A DNA stretch of 64,000 nt from Microbacterium oleivorans (GCF_023715745.1 NZ_JAMBOV010000003.1:496001-560000); one strand, 5' to 3'. Positions 35,434 to 44,267 are shown, counted from the stretch's first letter. The notes: generated by a model from the sequence alone, not told the origin. Made by a program: numbers and translations.

Positions 35434-36519
35434 TCAGTCCTTCTCGGACGGGCGGGGGTCGACCGTCGAGGGCGTGCCCTGCTCGTCGGCGACATCCTCC
35501 GCATGGTGGACCGGGGTGGGCCCCGTCGCCGGAATCGGCTCCCGCAACCCTTCGCGGCGCGCGGCGATGAGGCTCGCGACGGTCGCGACGACCATCGAGG
35601 CGACGATCACCCCGAGCGAGACCCAGGTGGAGATCTCCGGCGCCCACTCGATGTGCTCGCCGCCGTTGATGAAGGGCAGCTCGTTCTCGTGCATCGCGTG
35701 CAGGACGAGCTTCACGCCGATGAAGGCGAGGATGAAGGCGATGCCGAAGTGCAGGTACTTGAGGCGGTCGAGCAGACCACCCAGGAGGAAGTAGAGCTGA
35801 CGCAGGCCCATGAGGGCGAAGATGTTCGCCGTGAAGACGATGAACGCGCTCTGGGTGATGCCGAAGATGGCCGGGATGGAGTCGATCGCGAAGAGCAGGT
35901 CGGTCATGCCCAGCGCGGCGAAGACGATCACCATGGGGGTGAAGACCTTCTTGCCGTCGATGACGGTGCGCACCTTCGCGCCGTCGTACTCCTCGCTGAT
36001 CGACATGCGTCGACGCAGCGCCCGGACGATGAAGCTCTCCTTCTTCTCCTCCTCGTCGTCGTCCTCGCTCGAGAAGGCCTGCTTCCAGGCCGTGTAGATC
36101 AAGAAGAGCCCGAAGAGGTAGAAGACCCAGCTGAACTGCTCGATGATCGCCGCGCCCAGCAGGATGAAGATGCCGCGCAGGATCAACGCGATGATGATGC
36201 CCACCATCAGCACCTTCTGCTGCGCCGCTCGGGGCACCGAGAACTGACTCATGATGAGGACGAAGACGAACAGGTTGTCGATCGATAGGCTGTACTCCGT
36301 GAGCCACCCCGCGACGAACTGGCCCGCGTACTCGCCGTTCGTGACCCCGAGCATGATGAGCGCGAACACGAGCGCGAGAGCGACGTAGAAGACGACCCAG
36401 AGCGTCGATTCCTTCGTCGACGGCACGTGAGGCCGCTTGATGATCAGCAGCAGGTCGGCGACGAGGATGAGCGTCAGGACGACCAGCGAGCCGACCTCGA
36501 ACCAGAGGGGAAGCTCCAT
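35434..36519 (-). CDS. TerC family membrane protein
   Basis: 361 residues with about nine membrane helices. The family motif is the acidic pair in membrane segments, TEYSLSIDNLFVFVLIMSQF and LLFAIDSIPAIFGITQSA. TerC/Alx-type proteins are implicated in manganese export and in metal loading of secreted enzymes; tellurite resistance is a historical name. A charged loop with a run of Asp/Glu/Lys (SSEDDDEEEKKE) sits near residue 165. The start has GAAAGG upstream; divergent from the sigma factor gene. Confidence 0.92.
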   Translation of the reverse strand: MELPLWFEVGSLVVLTLILVADLLLIIKRPHVPSTKESTLWVVFYVALALVFALIMLGVTNGEYAGQFVAGWLTEYSLSIDNLFVFVLIMSQFSVPRAAQQKVLMVGIIIALILRGIFILLGAAIIEQFSWVFYLFGLFLIYTAWKQAFSSEDDDEEEKKESFIVRALRRRMSISEEYDGAKVRTVIDGKKVFTPMVIVFAALGMTDLLFAIDSIPAIFGITQSAFIVFTANIFALMGLRQLYFLLGGLLDRLKYLHFGIAFILAFIGVKLVLHAMHENELPFINGGEHIEWAPEISTWVSLGVIVASMVVATVASLIAARREGLREPIPATGPTPVHHAEDVADEQGTPSTVDPRPSEKD

Positions 36520-36624
36520 GAGGGCCTTTCATGCGGGGGGCGACCCCCAGAGTACCTTTCGAGGTGCCTGAGACGATGCTCCGTGACGCGACACTCCCCC
36601 ATCGACAGAACGAACGAGGATGCC

Positions 36625-37185
36625 ATGGCCGACCCGCTCGCGAGGCGTGACGCGGACCTGGTGGCCGCCGCCGCGCGTGGCGATCAGCAGGCCTTCCGCG
36701 AGCTCTACCGCGCCTACGCGAAGCCGGTGTACTGGCTGGCTCACGGCCTCCTCGGGAACACAGCCGATGCGGAGGACGTCATGCAGGAGACCTTCCTGGT
36801 CGCGTGGCGGCGACTGCCGGCCCTGGAGCTGGTGAGCGAGTCGCTGCTGCCGTGGCTCGTGACCATCTGCCGCTTCCAGAGCGCGAACCGGATGCGGCGC
36901 CAGCGCCGCGATCGGCTCCACACCGCCGGGGCCGTCGAGGAGACGATCCCCGCCGCCGTCGACGTCGAGGACCAGGTGATCGGCACGGATCTCGCGGAAC
37001 GCGTCCTGGCGGAGCTCGGGACCCTCTCGCCCCTAGACCAGCAGATCTTCCGTCTCTGTGCCACGGAGGGATACGCCTACGCGGCCGCGGCGGCGGAGCT
37101 CGGCATCTCGCACGCGGTCGTCCGCAACCGCCTCTCACGGGTGCGGACACGGCTGCGCACCGTCGTGGGATCGGAGGGATCATGA
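36625..37185 (+). CDS. ECF-type RNA polymerase sigma factor
   Basis: 186 residues. Sigma region 2 (FRELYRAYAKPVYWLAHGLL and NTADAEDVMQETFLVAWRRL) and region 4 (LSPLDQQIFRLCATEGYAYA, ELGISHAVVRNRLSRVRTRL) are present with no region 3, as in ECF sigmas. GAGGA stands before the ATG. The stop overlaps the start of the following membrane protein by ATGA, the usual layout for a sigma and its membrane-bound partner. Confidence 0.9.
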   Translation: MADPLARRDADLVAAAARGDQQAFRELYRAYAKPVYWLAHGLLGNTADAEDVMQETFLVAWRRLPALELVSESLLPWLVTICRFQSANRMRRQRRDRLHTAGAVEETIPAAVDVEDQVIGTDLAERVLAELGTLSPLDQQIFRLCATEGYAYAAAAAELGISHAVVRNRLSRVRTRLRTVVGSEGS

Positions 37186-38246
37186 CCCGGCACGAGATCG
37201 AGCTCCCCGACCTCACGCAGGAGAGACAGGACGACATCGAGGCCGCACTCTTCGCCGAGATCCGCGAAGAGGTCTCGCGATCCCCTGCTTCCTCGCAACG
37301 GCGACGGCGCCGCGGGTGGGCCTACACCGGCGCGGCGGCCGCCGTCATCGTCGTCGCAGGCTTCGTCGGGCCCGCCCTCGGCGGCCCGACAGCGGGCGAA
37401 TCCGTCAGCGTGTACGACCAGAGCGCCGGCGGCGCCGTCGCGCCCGAATCGGGCGGCGATCTCGGCGGGGATTCCGGCGGCGACCAGGAAGGGAGCGGCA
37501 CGGCATCCACAGCGGGTCGTGAGGTGGTCGCCACCGCCTCGACGGTCCTCGAGGCGACGGATCCCGCTGCCGCCGTCGCCGAGATCGGAGACCGGGCCGA
37601 GGCATCCGGCGGCTACGTCGAGTCGATGAACGTGTCGGCCGCCGCGCCTGCCGAGACGACGGGAGCCGATGCCGTGTCGTCCACCGGCGGCACCTGGGTC
37701 ACCGTGCGTGTCCCGGCCGACGGGCTCACCACGTTCCTCACCGGCCTCGACGACCTCGGCGAGGTCACGTCGTCCGAGATCACCCGCGAGGACGTCACCG
37801 CGCAGTCGACCGATCTGCGGGCCCGCATCTCGGCGCTGCAGACCTCGGTCGACCGGCTGGAGGGGCTCATCTCGGATGCCGCGACCACGGCCGACCTGCT
37901 GACCGCCGAGGAGGCGCTGTCGCAGCGTCAGGCGGAACTCGATTCTCTCCTGGCGCAGTCCGAGGCGCTCGCGGACGAGGTCGCCCTGTCGAGTGCGACC
38001 GTCACGGTCGTCGAGCCGGGCGAGGTCGTCGCCGCCGACCCGCAGGGGTTCGGGGACGGGTTCTCGACGGGATGGAGTGCGCTCGTCGCGACCCTCAACG
38101 GGATCGTCGTCGGCCTGGGATTCCTGCTCCCGTGGCTGGCAGTCGCCGGCATCGTCGTCGCCGTCGTCCAGCTCGTGCGTCGTGCTCGTCGCCGCGCACG
38201 ACGGCGCGCAGAACCGCTGGAGGACGGACAGCCCGCGGCACGCTGA
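37182..38246 (+). CDS. DUF4349 membrane protein, probable partner of the sigma factor
   Basis: 354 residues. A short cytoplasmic N-terminus (residues 1-50, LTQERQDDIEAALFAEI) and a membrane helix (GAAAAVIVVAGFVGPAL) are followed by a Gly/Ser-rich linker, an extracytoplasmic DUF4349 domain with a coiled coil (DLRARISALQTSVDRLEGLI), a second membrane helix (LLPWLAVAGIVVAVVQLV) and an Arg-rich tail. The zinc anti-sigma motif HxxxCxxC is missing, so an anti-sigma role is an inference from coupling to the sigma gene. DUF4349 proteins are otherwise uncharacterised. Confidence 0.82.
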   Translation: MTRHEIELPDLTQERQDDIEAALFAEIREEVSRSPASSQRRRRRGWAYTGAAAAVIVVAGFVGPALGGPTAGESVSVYDQSAGGAVAPESGGDLGGDSGGDQEGSGTASTAGREVVATASTVLEATDPAAAVAEIGDRAEASGGYVESMNVSAAAPAETTGADAVSSTGGTWVTVRVPADGLTTFLTGLDDLGEVTSSEITREDVTAQSTDLRARISALQTSVDRLEGLISDAATTADLLTAEEALSQRQAELDSLLAQSEALADEVALSSATVTVVEPGEVVAADPQGFGDGFSTGWSALVATLNGIVVGLGFLLPWLAVAGIVVAVVQLVRRARRRARRRAEPLEDGQPAAR

Positions 38247-38249
38247 AAC

Positions 38250-38286
38250 GACGACACCCCCGACCGTATCGGTCGGGGGTGTCGTC
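38250..38286. terminator. Strong hairpin after the DUF4349 gene and tRNA-Glu
   Basis: 16-bp perfect stem (GACGACACCCCCGACC and its complement, extendable by one pair) with a 3-5 base loop. It sits 3 bases after the DUF4349 stop and 4 bases beyond the CCA of the convergent tRNA gene, so it can serve both directions. Confidence 0.8.
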
Positions 38287-38290
38287 ACCG

Positions 38291-38366
38291 TGGTGACCCC
38301 AGCGGGATTCGAACCCGCGTTACCGCCGTGAGAGGGCGGCGTACTAGGCCGCTATACGATGGGGCC
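38291..38366 (-). tRNA. tRNA-Glu (anticodon CTC)
   Basis: Cloverleaf on the minus strand: acceptor GGCCCCA pairs with TGGGGTC (one G-T pair), the anticodon stem-loop GCCGCCCTCTCACGGCGGT has CTC in the loop, and the T arm contains GGTTCGAATCC. Discriminator A is followed by an encoded CCA (38293-38291). Confidence 0.95.
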
Positions 38367-38481
38367 GTACTTTTTCGTTCCCTCCCTGCGGAGGCAACCG
38401 TTCAATTATGCATGACGTTCACAGCCGTGCAAAATCGGCGCCCCCTTGCCTCACGCGCCCCTTCGTGAGTTGACTGGGACG

Positions 38482-39120
38482 ATGCGCGTCACGAAGCACG
38501 AACATGCCTGCCTCCGCCTCGACAGCGAAGGTAAGAGCCTCCTCATCGACCCCGGTTCCTTCACCCTGCCCCTCGACGGTCTGAACGATCTGGTCGGCGT
38601 GATCCTCACGCACGAGCACCCGGACCACTGGACCCCCGCCCAGCTCGACGCCGTCCTCTCCCAGGCGCCGGGTGTGCCGATCTTCGGGCCTGCGGGTGTC
38701 GTGGCCGCGGCATCCGATTACGACGTCACCGCGGTGGAAGTCGGCGACGAACTGGAGCTGGGTCCCTTCCGACTCCGCTTCTTCGGCGGCACCCACAGCG
38801 TGATCCACGAGTCGATCCCCGTCATCGACAACCTCGGCGTCCTCGTGAACGACGACTTCTACTACCCGGGCGACTCCTACGCCGTCCCCGAGGGCATCGA
38901 GGTCGGTCTGCTCGCGGCGCCCATCGGCGCACCGTGGCTGAAGATCGGCGAGGCGATGGACTACGTGCTCGCCGTGAAGCCGCGCCGCGCCTTCGGCACG
39001 CACGACATGACGCTTTCCCGCGCGGGTCTCGCGATGCACCGTGACCGGCTGAAGTGGGCGACGGAGCAGAACGGCGGCGAGTTCGTCACCCTCGATCCGG
39101 GAGAATCGACCGACCTCTGA
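38482..39120 (+). CDS. Metallo-beta-lactamase-fold hydrolase (UlaG-like)
   Basis: 212 residues. Metal-binding motif HEHPDH near residue 48, with further ligands in FFGGTHSVIH and YYPGDSYAVP, and the terminal FGTHDMTL. The short form resembles the L-ascorbate-6-phosphate lactonase (UlaG) type of metal-dependent hydrolases, but the substrate is not known. The ATG at 38482 is preceded only by GGGAC; an ORF extension upstream is without support. Strong terminator follows. Confidence 0.85.
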   Translation: MRVTKHEHACLRLDSEGKSLLIDPGSFTLPLDGLNDLVGVILTHEHPDHWTPAQLDAVLSQAPGVPIFGPAGVVAAASDYDVTAVEVGDELELGPFRLRFFGGTHSVIHESIPVIDNLGVLVNDDFYYPGDSYAVPEGIEVGLLAAPIGAPWLKIGEAMDYVLAVKPRRAFGTHDMTLSRAGLAMHRDRLKWATEQNGGEFVTLDPGESTDL

Positions 39121-39130
39121 CATCGCACGC

Positions 39131-39180
39131 ACGAACGACGGATGCCGCGGGGCTTTCGCTCCGCGGCATCCGTCGTTCGT
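39131..39180. terminator. Bidirectional hairpin between the hydrolase gene and ptsH
   Basis: 20-bp perfect stem (arms 39131-39150 and 39161-39180), extendable to 22 pairs, with loop CTTTCG. It serves convergent genes on both sides. Both arms contain the CGGATGCC/GGCATCCG word. Confidence 0.85.
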
Positions 39181-39192
39181 GGGGGTCGAGAC

Positions 39193-39462
39193 TCACTCGG
39201 CGTCGTGATCCGTCTCGATGAAGGCGACGAGCTTGTCGAGCGCCTCCTCGGCGCCCTCTCCCTCGGCCTTGAGCGTGACGACCGTGCCCTGCGTCGCGCC
39301 CAGACCCATCAGGGTCAGGATGCTGCCGGCGTTCTGGTCGGGGCCACCGGGAACGGCGATCGTGACGGGAACGCCCGTCTCCTTGACCGCCTGCACGAAG
39401 AGCTTGGCGGGGCGGGCGTGCAGTCCGGAGCTGCTCGCGACGGTTGCGGTCCGTTCGGCCAT
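39193..39462 (-). CDS. ptsH: Phosphocarrier protein HPr
   Basis: 89 residues. The phosphorylated histidine is in SSGLHARPAKLF (residue 15) and the Ser-46 region reads DQNAGSILTLMGLGA. HPr passes phosphate from Enzyme I to EIIA of sugar transporters. It has AAGGAGG before the ATG and a TAGTCT element overlapping the fruA stop codon, so it may have its own promoter besides the fru operon. Enzyme I is not in the window. Confidence 0.96.
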   Translation of the reverse strand: MAERTATVASSSGLHARPAKLFVQAVKETGVPVTIAVPGGPDQNAGSILTLMGLGATQGTVVTLKAEGEGAEEALDKLVAFIETDHDAE

Positions 39463-39496
39463 GGTGGATCTTCCTCCTTGAGTCGGTGTATCGAGA

Positions 39497-41557
39497 CTAT
39501 GCCGTCACGGCCACGGCAGGCACATCGGCGTCGACCGGACGGCGGCGCACGAAGCGCTTGAGGAGAACGACGGCGACGGCGCTGACGACGGTGCCCGCGG
39601 CGATCGCGACCAGCCAGAGCCAGAAGCTGTCGATGGCGAAGAAGACGAACACGCCGCCGTGGGGGGCCCGGGAGGTGACCGCGAAGGCCATCGACAGGGC
39701 GCCGGTCACCGCGCCTCCGAGCATCATCGCCGGGATGACGCGGAAGACATCCGCTGCGGCGAACGGGATCGCGCCCTCCGAGATGAACGCCGCGCCGAGC
39801 AGCCAGGCCGCCTTGCCGTTCTCGCGCTCGGGAGCCGTGAAGAGCTTCCGGCCGAGGACGGTCGACGCGAGTGCCATCGCGAGGGGCGGAACCATTCCGG
39901 CCGCCATGACCGCGGCCATGATCTGCAGGTAACGCTCGTCGCCGGCGATGCCGGCCGCGAGGTTCGCCGTCGCGAAACCGTACGCGACCTTGTTGACCGG
40001 GCCACCGAGGTCGAAGCACATCATGAGACCGAGGATGATGCCGAGCAGGATGACGCCGGCCCCGGTGAGCCCCGCGAGCCAGCCGTTCAGCGCGACCGTG
40101 AGTGCGGCGATCGGTCCGCCGAACACGAGCAGCAGGAGCCCGGAGGCGAAGATCGACCCGAGCAGCGGGATGATGACGACCGGCATGAGGCCACGCAGCC
40201 AGCGCGGTACGTCCAGGCGGTTCAGCCACCACGCCGCGAGGCCGGCGAGCAGACCGCCGACGATGGCGCCGATGAAGCCGGCGCCCATGAACACCGCCGT
40301 CGCACCCGCGACGAACCCGGGCGCGATGCCCGGACGGTCGGCGAGACCGTAGGCGATGTAGCCCGCGAGGGCCGGCACGAGGAAGCCGAAGGACAGACCA
40401 CCGATCTGGAACGCCACGGCTCCCAGGTAGTACAGCAGCCCCTCCGGCGGCAGATTCGCGAGTGTGAAGTTCTGCAGCGTGTACACCGCGTTGTTCACCG
40501 TCTGGCCGTCGGCGGTGTTGGCGATCTCATAGCCGGCCATCGCGAAACCCAGCGCGATCAGCAGACCGCCGCCGGCGACGAACGGGATCATGTAGCTGAC
40601 ACCGGTGAGGAGCGAGCGCTTGATCGCCCCGCCCAGAGAGGTCGGTGCGGCCGCGGACGCCGTGCTCGCCGTCGCCGAACCGGACACGCGCGCGGCGTTC
40701 GGGTTCTTCGCGGCGGCGACGGCCTCGCGGATCATCTGCGCGGGCTGCTCGATCCCGCGCTTCACGCCGGCGCGGACGACCGGCTTGCCGGCGAACCGCG
40801 CCTGCTCGCGGACGTCGACGTCGACGGCGAAGATGACGGCATCGGCCTCGTCGATGATGCGCTGGTCGATCGCCTTGTAACCGCTCGATCCCTGGGGCTC
40901 GACGGTGAGGTCGACGCCCTCCTTCTGGCCGGTCGCCGTCAGGGCGTCGGCGGCCATGAAGGTGTGGGCGATGCCGGTGGCGCAGGCGGTCACCGCGACG
41001 ATGCGCGCAGGGCGACCGTCGATGAGGAGGGCTTCGTCGGCGGACGCGGGCGTCGGCGCGGCGGCGCGCGCCTCGGCGCGGGACGCAGGAGCCTGCGCCG
41101 CGGGCGCGTCCGAGATGGCCTCGCGGACGATGGCCACGACCTCCTCGGGGCTCCGGGCGGCGCGCAGACCCGCGGTGAAGTCATCGCGCATGAGGCTGCG
41201 GGCGAGCTTGGACAGGACGGCGAGGTGCTCCTCGGCAGCCGTGTCAGGGGCGGCGATGAGGAAGACGAGGTCCGCCCCGCCGTCCTCCGCGCCGAAGTCG
41301 ACGCCGGGGTTCAGCCGCGCGAAGGCGAGCGACGCCTGGGTGACCGCGGCGCTCTTCGCGTGCGGGATGGCGATCCCGCCGGGCAGACCGGTCTCGTCCT
41401 TCTCCTCACGGGCCCACGCGTCGTCCGCGAGGCGGGCACCGTCGGTGGCCCTCCCCTGCGCGGCGACGCGCTGGGCGAGCGCGTCGATGACGGCGCGCTT
41501 GTCGGCGCCGAGCGGCTCGTCGATACTGACGAGTTCCGCGGTGATGATCTCAGTCAC
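39497..41557 (-). CDS. fruA: Fructose PTS permease, EIIABC fusion
   Basis: 686 residues from GTG 41557, which follows GGAGG at 5 bases. EIIA comes first, with its phospho-His in GIAIPHAKSAAV. EIIB follows near residue 185, with its phospho-Cys in AVTACATGIAHTFMAADAL. EIIC from about residue 310 has about nine membrane helices (SYMIPFVAGGGLLIALGFAM onwards). It imports fructose as fructose-1-phosphate for FruK. The start overlaps the fruK stop by 8 bases. Confidence 0.95.
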   Translation of the reverse strand: MTEIITAELVSIDEPLGADKRAVIDALAQRVAAQGRATDGARLADDAWAREEKDETGLPGGIAIPHAKSAAVTQASLAFARLNPGVDFGAEDGGADLVFLIAAPDTAAEEHLAVLSKLARSLMRDDFTAGLRAARSPEEVVAIVREAISDAPAAQAPASRAEARAAAPTPASADEALLIDGRPARIVAVTACATGIAHTFMAADALTATGQKEGVDLTVEPQGSSGYKAIDQRIIDEADAVIFAVDVDVREQARFAGKPVVRAGVKRGIEQPAQMIREAVAAAKNPNAARVSGSATASTASAAAPTSLGGAIKRSLLTGVSYMIPFVAGGGLLIALGFAMAGYEIANTADGQTVNNAVYTLQNFTLANLPPEGLLYYLGAVAFQIGGLSFGFLVPALAGYIAYGLADRPGIAPGFVAGATAVFMGAGFIGAIVGGLLAGLAAWWLNRLDVPRWLRGLMPVVIIPLLGSIFASGLLLLVFGGPIAALTVALNGWLAGLTGAGVILLGIILGLMMCFDLGGPVNKVAYGFATANLAAGIAGDERYLQIMAAVMAAGMVPPLAMALASTVLGRKLFTAPERENGKAAWLLGAAFISEGAIPFAAADVFRVIPAMMLGGAVTGALSMAFAVTSRAPHGGVFVFFAIDSFWLWLVAIAAGTVVSAVAVVLLKRFVRRRPVDADVPAVAVTA

Positions 41558-42530
41558 GGTGACCTCCAGTGGTCGGGTTGTTCGTCGAGAGTCGTCGCAC
41601 CGGCACGTCGCCGGTCGACAGGTCGTTCGGGGTCGGGGGTTGGGTGCCGGGGAGCGATGCGGCCGCCGATCCGTAGCGGATGCCGGAGCGCAACCGCTCC
41701 TCGGGTGCGGCACCGGCGGTCTCGGCGAGGAGGTACCCGGCGAGCGAGCTGTCGCCGGCACCCACGGTGCTGCGCACGCGCGTCGTCGGCGGCGTCCCGT
41801 GCCAGGCGCCGTCGGGCGTGACCAGCACCGCCCCGTCGCCGCCGAGCGTCACGAGCGCTGCGCCGACGTATGCCGGCACGAGCTCCTCAGCGATCGCCGC
41901 GACCGCGTCGGGGAGCGCGAGCGACGCGTCGAGGTCGCGACCTGCGAGCTCCACCAGTTCTTCGTCGTTGGGCTTGATGAGGTCGGGGCGTCCCGCCGCG
42001 ACGACGGCCGCCAGTGCGGGTCCGGACGTGTCGACCGCGACGCGGGGAGCGGCGGTGCCCCACGCGGACCGGACGGCCTCGGTGACGGTCACGTAGTAGT
42101 CCACGGGAAGGCCCGGCGCGAGCGATCCGGCGAGGACGAGCCACGAGGCGCCCTCCGATGCGGCGACGACCGCCGCGGTGAGGGCGGCGGCATCCGCTTC
42201 GCTGAACTCGGCCCCGGGGAGGTTGAGCTTCGTCGTCGTTCCGTCGGGGTCGGCGATCGTGATGTTGGCGCGTGTGGCGCCGTCGTGCGGCACGGTGCGG
42301 ACCGGAACGGCGGTCGCCCTCAACGCGGTCGCGAAGGGGTCGGCCGTGTCGAGGGGAAGGACCGCGAGGGTGGGGCGGGATGCCACGGCGACCACTCGCG
42401 CGACGTTGATCCCCTTGCCGCCCGCGTCCTCACGGACGCCGAGTGCGCTCTGGACCTCGCCGTGCTGCAGGGGCGCGGCGAGCGAGACGGCGCGGTCGAG
42501 GGACGGGTTGGTCGTGACGGTGACGATCAT
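41550..42530 (-). CDS. fruK: 1-phosphofructokinase
   Basis: 326 residues, PfkB/ribokinase family. VTTNPSLDRAV at the N-terminus, GGKGINVARV, and the catalytic STVGAGDSSLAGYL near residue 255. It converts fructose-1-phosphate to fructose-1,6-bisphosphate. ATGA overlap with fruR upstream and GTG overlap with fruA downstream show a single translationally coupled operon. Confidence 0.95.
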   Translation of the reverse strand: MIVTVTTNPSLDRAVSLAAPLQHGEVQSALGVREDAGGKGINVARVVAVASRPTLAVLPLDTADPFATALRATAVPVRTVPHDGATRANITIADPDGTTTKLNLPGAEFSEADAAALTAAVVAASEGASWLVLAGSLAPGLPVDYYVTVTEAVRSAWGTAAPRVAVDTSGPALAAVVAAGRPDLIKPNDEELVELAGRDLDASLALPDAVAAIAEELVPAYVGAALVTLGGDGAVLVTPDGAWHGTPPTTRVRSTVGAGDSSLAGYLLAETAGAAPEERLRSGIRYGSAAASLPGTQPPTPNDLSTGDVPVRRLSTNNPTTGGHRD

Positions 42531-43309
42531 GCGACCTGCACCTCCACGTCGGCGTCACGCAGCGCGCCCGAGAGGGTGCCCGCGGGAGCGATGTCGGTGA
42601 GGAGCACGTCGACCTCGCTCAGCGATGCGAACGAGACGAGGAGCTCGGCGTCGAACTTGTCGCCGTCGGCGACCACCACGATGCGGCGGGCCGAGGCGAC
42701 GATCGCACGCTTCACTGCGGCTTCGTCGGGGTCCGGCGTGCTGAGGCCGAAGGCGGCCGAGAGGCCGTTCGTCCCCAGGAAGGCGATGTCCGGGCGCAGT
42801 CGACTGATCGCCTCGACGGTCTGCGCACCCACCGCGGCGGCGGTCAAGCCGCGCACACGGCCGCCGATGGCGGTCAGTCCGACCGCCGGTGCACCGGCGA
42901 GGATGTGCGCGACGGACATGGAGTGCGTCACGACCTCGAGGTCGCCGGCCGGGTGCGGTCCCGTTGCGAGCAGCTGTGCGATGGCTCCCGTCGTCGTGCC
43001 CGCGTCCAGGTAGACGGCACCGTCGAGCTCAGCGCCGAGGAGTTCGACGGCGGCGCGGGCGATGACCTGCTTGGCGCCGCTGCGCTGACCCGATCGCTCC
43101 GCCACCGAGACCTCGGCCGTGCTGGCGCGAGCGCGATGGACCGCCCCACCGTGGACCCGACGGACGAGCCCCACGCGCTCAAGGGCGGCGAGATCACGAC
43201 GGACCGTCTCGGTGGTCACTCCGAAGCGGTCGGCGAGGTCGAGCACGGCGACGCGGCCATCCGTGGCGATCAGCTGCTCGATCTGCTGCTGGCGCTCCGT
43301 TGCGTACAT
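42527..43309 (-). CDS. fruR: DeoR/GlpR family repressor of the fructose operon
   Basis: 260 residues from ATG 43309, with GAGGAGG upstream. The N-terminal helix-turn-helix is MYATERQQQIEQLI through FGVTTETVRRDLAALERVGL, and the C-terminal DeoR sensor domain contains YLDAGTTTGAIAQLL. Such proteins sense fructose-1-phosphate or related sugar phosphates. As the first gene of its own operon it is probably autoregulated through the repeated TGTT sites upstream. The name rests on context. Confidence 0.88.
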   Translation of the reverse strand: MYATERQQQIEQLIATDGRVAVLDLADRFGVTTETVRRDLAALERVGLVRRVHGGAVHRARASTAEVSVAERSGQRSGAKQVIARAAVELLGAELDGAVYLDAGTTTGAIAQLLATGPHPAGDLEVVTHSMSVAHILAGAPAVGLTAIGGRVRGLTAAAVGAQTVEAISRLRPDIAFLGTNGLSAAFGLSTPDPDEAAVKRAIVASARRIVVVADGDKFDAELLVSFASLSEVDVLLTDIAPAGTLSGALRDADVEVQVA

Positions 43310-43322
43310 GTGATCCTCCTCG

Positions 43323-43361
43323 AACAAGTCCACACGCTACAACAGAATCCAACACGAAACA
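43323..43361 (-). promoter_or_regulatory. Candidate FruR operator and promoter
   Basis: Minus-strand TGTT occurs at 43326, 43344, 43354 and 43361 with 7-18 base spacing, partly in 10-base steps, a pattern seen for DeoR-type regulators. A TAGCGT -10-like element lies between them (43339-43334), so binding would block transcription of fruRKA. Confidence 0.4.
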
Positions 43362-43374
43362 AGATTGCGATATG

Positions 43375-43411
43375 CGACGACGCCCCCGACCGTCGGCCGG
43401 GGGCGTCGTCG
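43375..43411 (-). terminator. Hairpin after the oxygenase gene
   Basis: 14-bp perfect stem, CGACGACGCCCCCG with its complement, around a 9-base loop, 17 bases after the stop of the gene at 44202-43429. It isolates that gene from the fru operon. Confidence 0.75.
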
Positions 43412-43428
43412 GTGGGACTACGTCGAGG

Positions 43429-44202
43429 TCAGGCCTCGCTCATCGCGAGCACCTCGCGCTGGCCGCGTGCCGCGAGCGCGGCGGCACGTGCGGCGATCCG
43501 GCGCTCCTGCTCGGCCTGGGCGGCGTCGATCGTCTCCTGGTCGAGCGGGACGCTCTCGACCTTGTTCACGCCGTTGTACTTCGCCAGGTAAGCGTCGAGC
43601 TCGGGGCCGGACTCCCACGAGGTGATGAGGCAGTAGCGGGGCGCGTCACCCGGGTGGTACGCCGCGTGCCACAGGCGCTGCGTGTCGATGACGAGCTGCG
43701 CGCCGGCGGGCAGAGCGATACGGGTCTCACCACTCGGGTCGGTGCGGTTGTCGCGCAGGACGAAGAAGCTGTCCTTGTCGTCGGTGAGGTTGAAGAAGCT
43801 GCGGACGACCCAGCCCGTGCCGTCCGGATTCAGCCGGTTGTTGTCGTCCTGGTGCAGGTTGTACAGGGCGTCGGCGTACGTGTTGGGCTGCAGTTCGATG
43901 ATGCGGCAGCGTCCGACGTTCGAGCCGGGCTCGAGGGCGCGCTCGGTGAGCGTGGGGGCCTTCTCCGTCTGCGACGGGATCCAGACGCCGTCCTTGTCGG
44001 TGCGCGGCGGCTGGTGGTTCCAGAAGCCGTTGCACTCGATCTCGCCCTTGGCCGAGGCCAGCGGTGCGAACCGGGTGTCGCCCGAGGACTTCCAGTCGAC
44101 GTACTCGACGTCGAGCCACTCCTTCGGGTCGATGTCCTTGCCGTACATGTCGAGGACGGCGTAGCCCGTCTCCTCGAGCAGAGCACTCTTGATGTAACCC
44201 AT
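43429..44202 (-). CDS. Orphan Fe(II)/2-oxoglutarate-type oxygenase-like protein
   Basis: 257 residues from ATG 44202 (AAAGG upstream). I do not recognise a named family. A double-stranded beta-helix core is suggested by H117-x-D119 (NLHQDDNNR), a strand-rich middle (WVVRSFFNLTDDKDSFFVLR), and a distal His179 in DTQRLWHAAYHP, 60 residues later, followed by Arg189 (APRYCLITSW). This is the HxD...H facial triad spacing with a possible 2-oxoglutarate Arg. The last 40 residues are an Ala/Arg/Glu helix. An iron-box-like site lies in its promoter. Confidence 0.7.
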   Translation of the reverse strand: MGYIKSALLEETGYAVLDMYGKDIDPKEWLDVEYVDWKSSGDTRFAPLASAKGEIECNGFWNHQPPRTDKDGVWIPSQTEKAPTLTERALEPGSNVGRCRIIELQPNTYADALYNLHQDDNNRLNPDGTGWVVRSFFNLTDDKDSFFVLRDNRTDPSGETRIALPAGAQLVIDTQRLWHAAYHPGDAPRYCLITSWESGPELDAYLAKYNGVNKVESVPLDQETIDAAQAEQERRIAARAAALAARGQREVLAMSEA

Positions 44203-44249
44203 GCGGATCAACCTTTCTGTCGGGCGAGCGAAGTTTTTACAGGCCCGAC

Positions 44250-44267
44250 TTAGGCAAGCCTACCTAG
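44250..44267. promoter_or_regulatory. DtxR/IdeR-like iron box
   Basis: TTAGGCAAGCCTACCTAG resembles the 19-bp consensus TTAGGTTAGSCTAACCTAA, with one base missing in the right half; its core TAGGC-AA-GCCTA is perfectly symmetric. It covers the putative -35 (TAGGCT, 17-base spacer to TAAAAA at 44239-44234) of the oxygenase gene and lies over the -35 position of the DUF262 gene (-10 TAGACT at 44286-44291). Confidence 0.6.

Noticed and set aside
39659..41821. 720-residue open frame antisense to fruA
   Set aside because: Shadow of the PTS permease; no domain visible.
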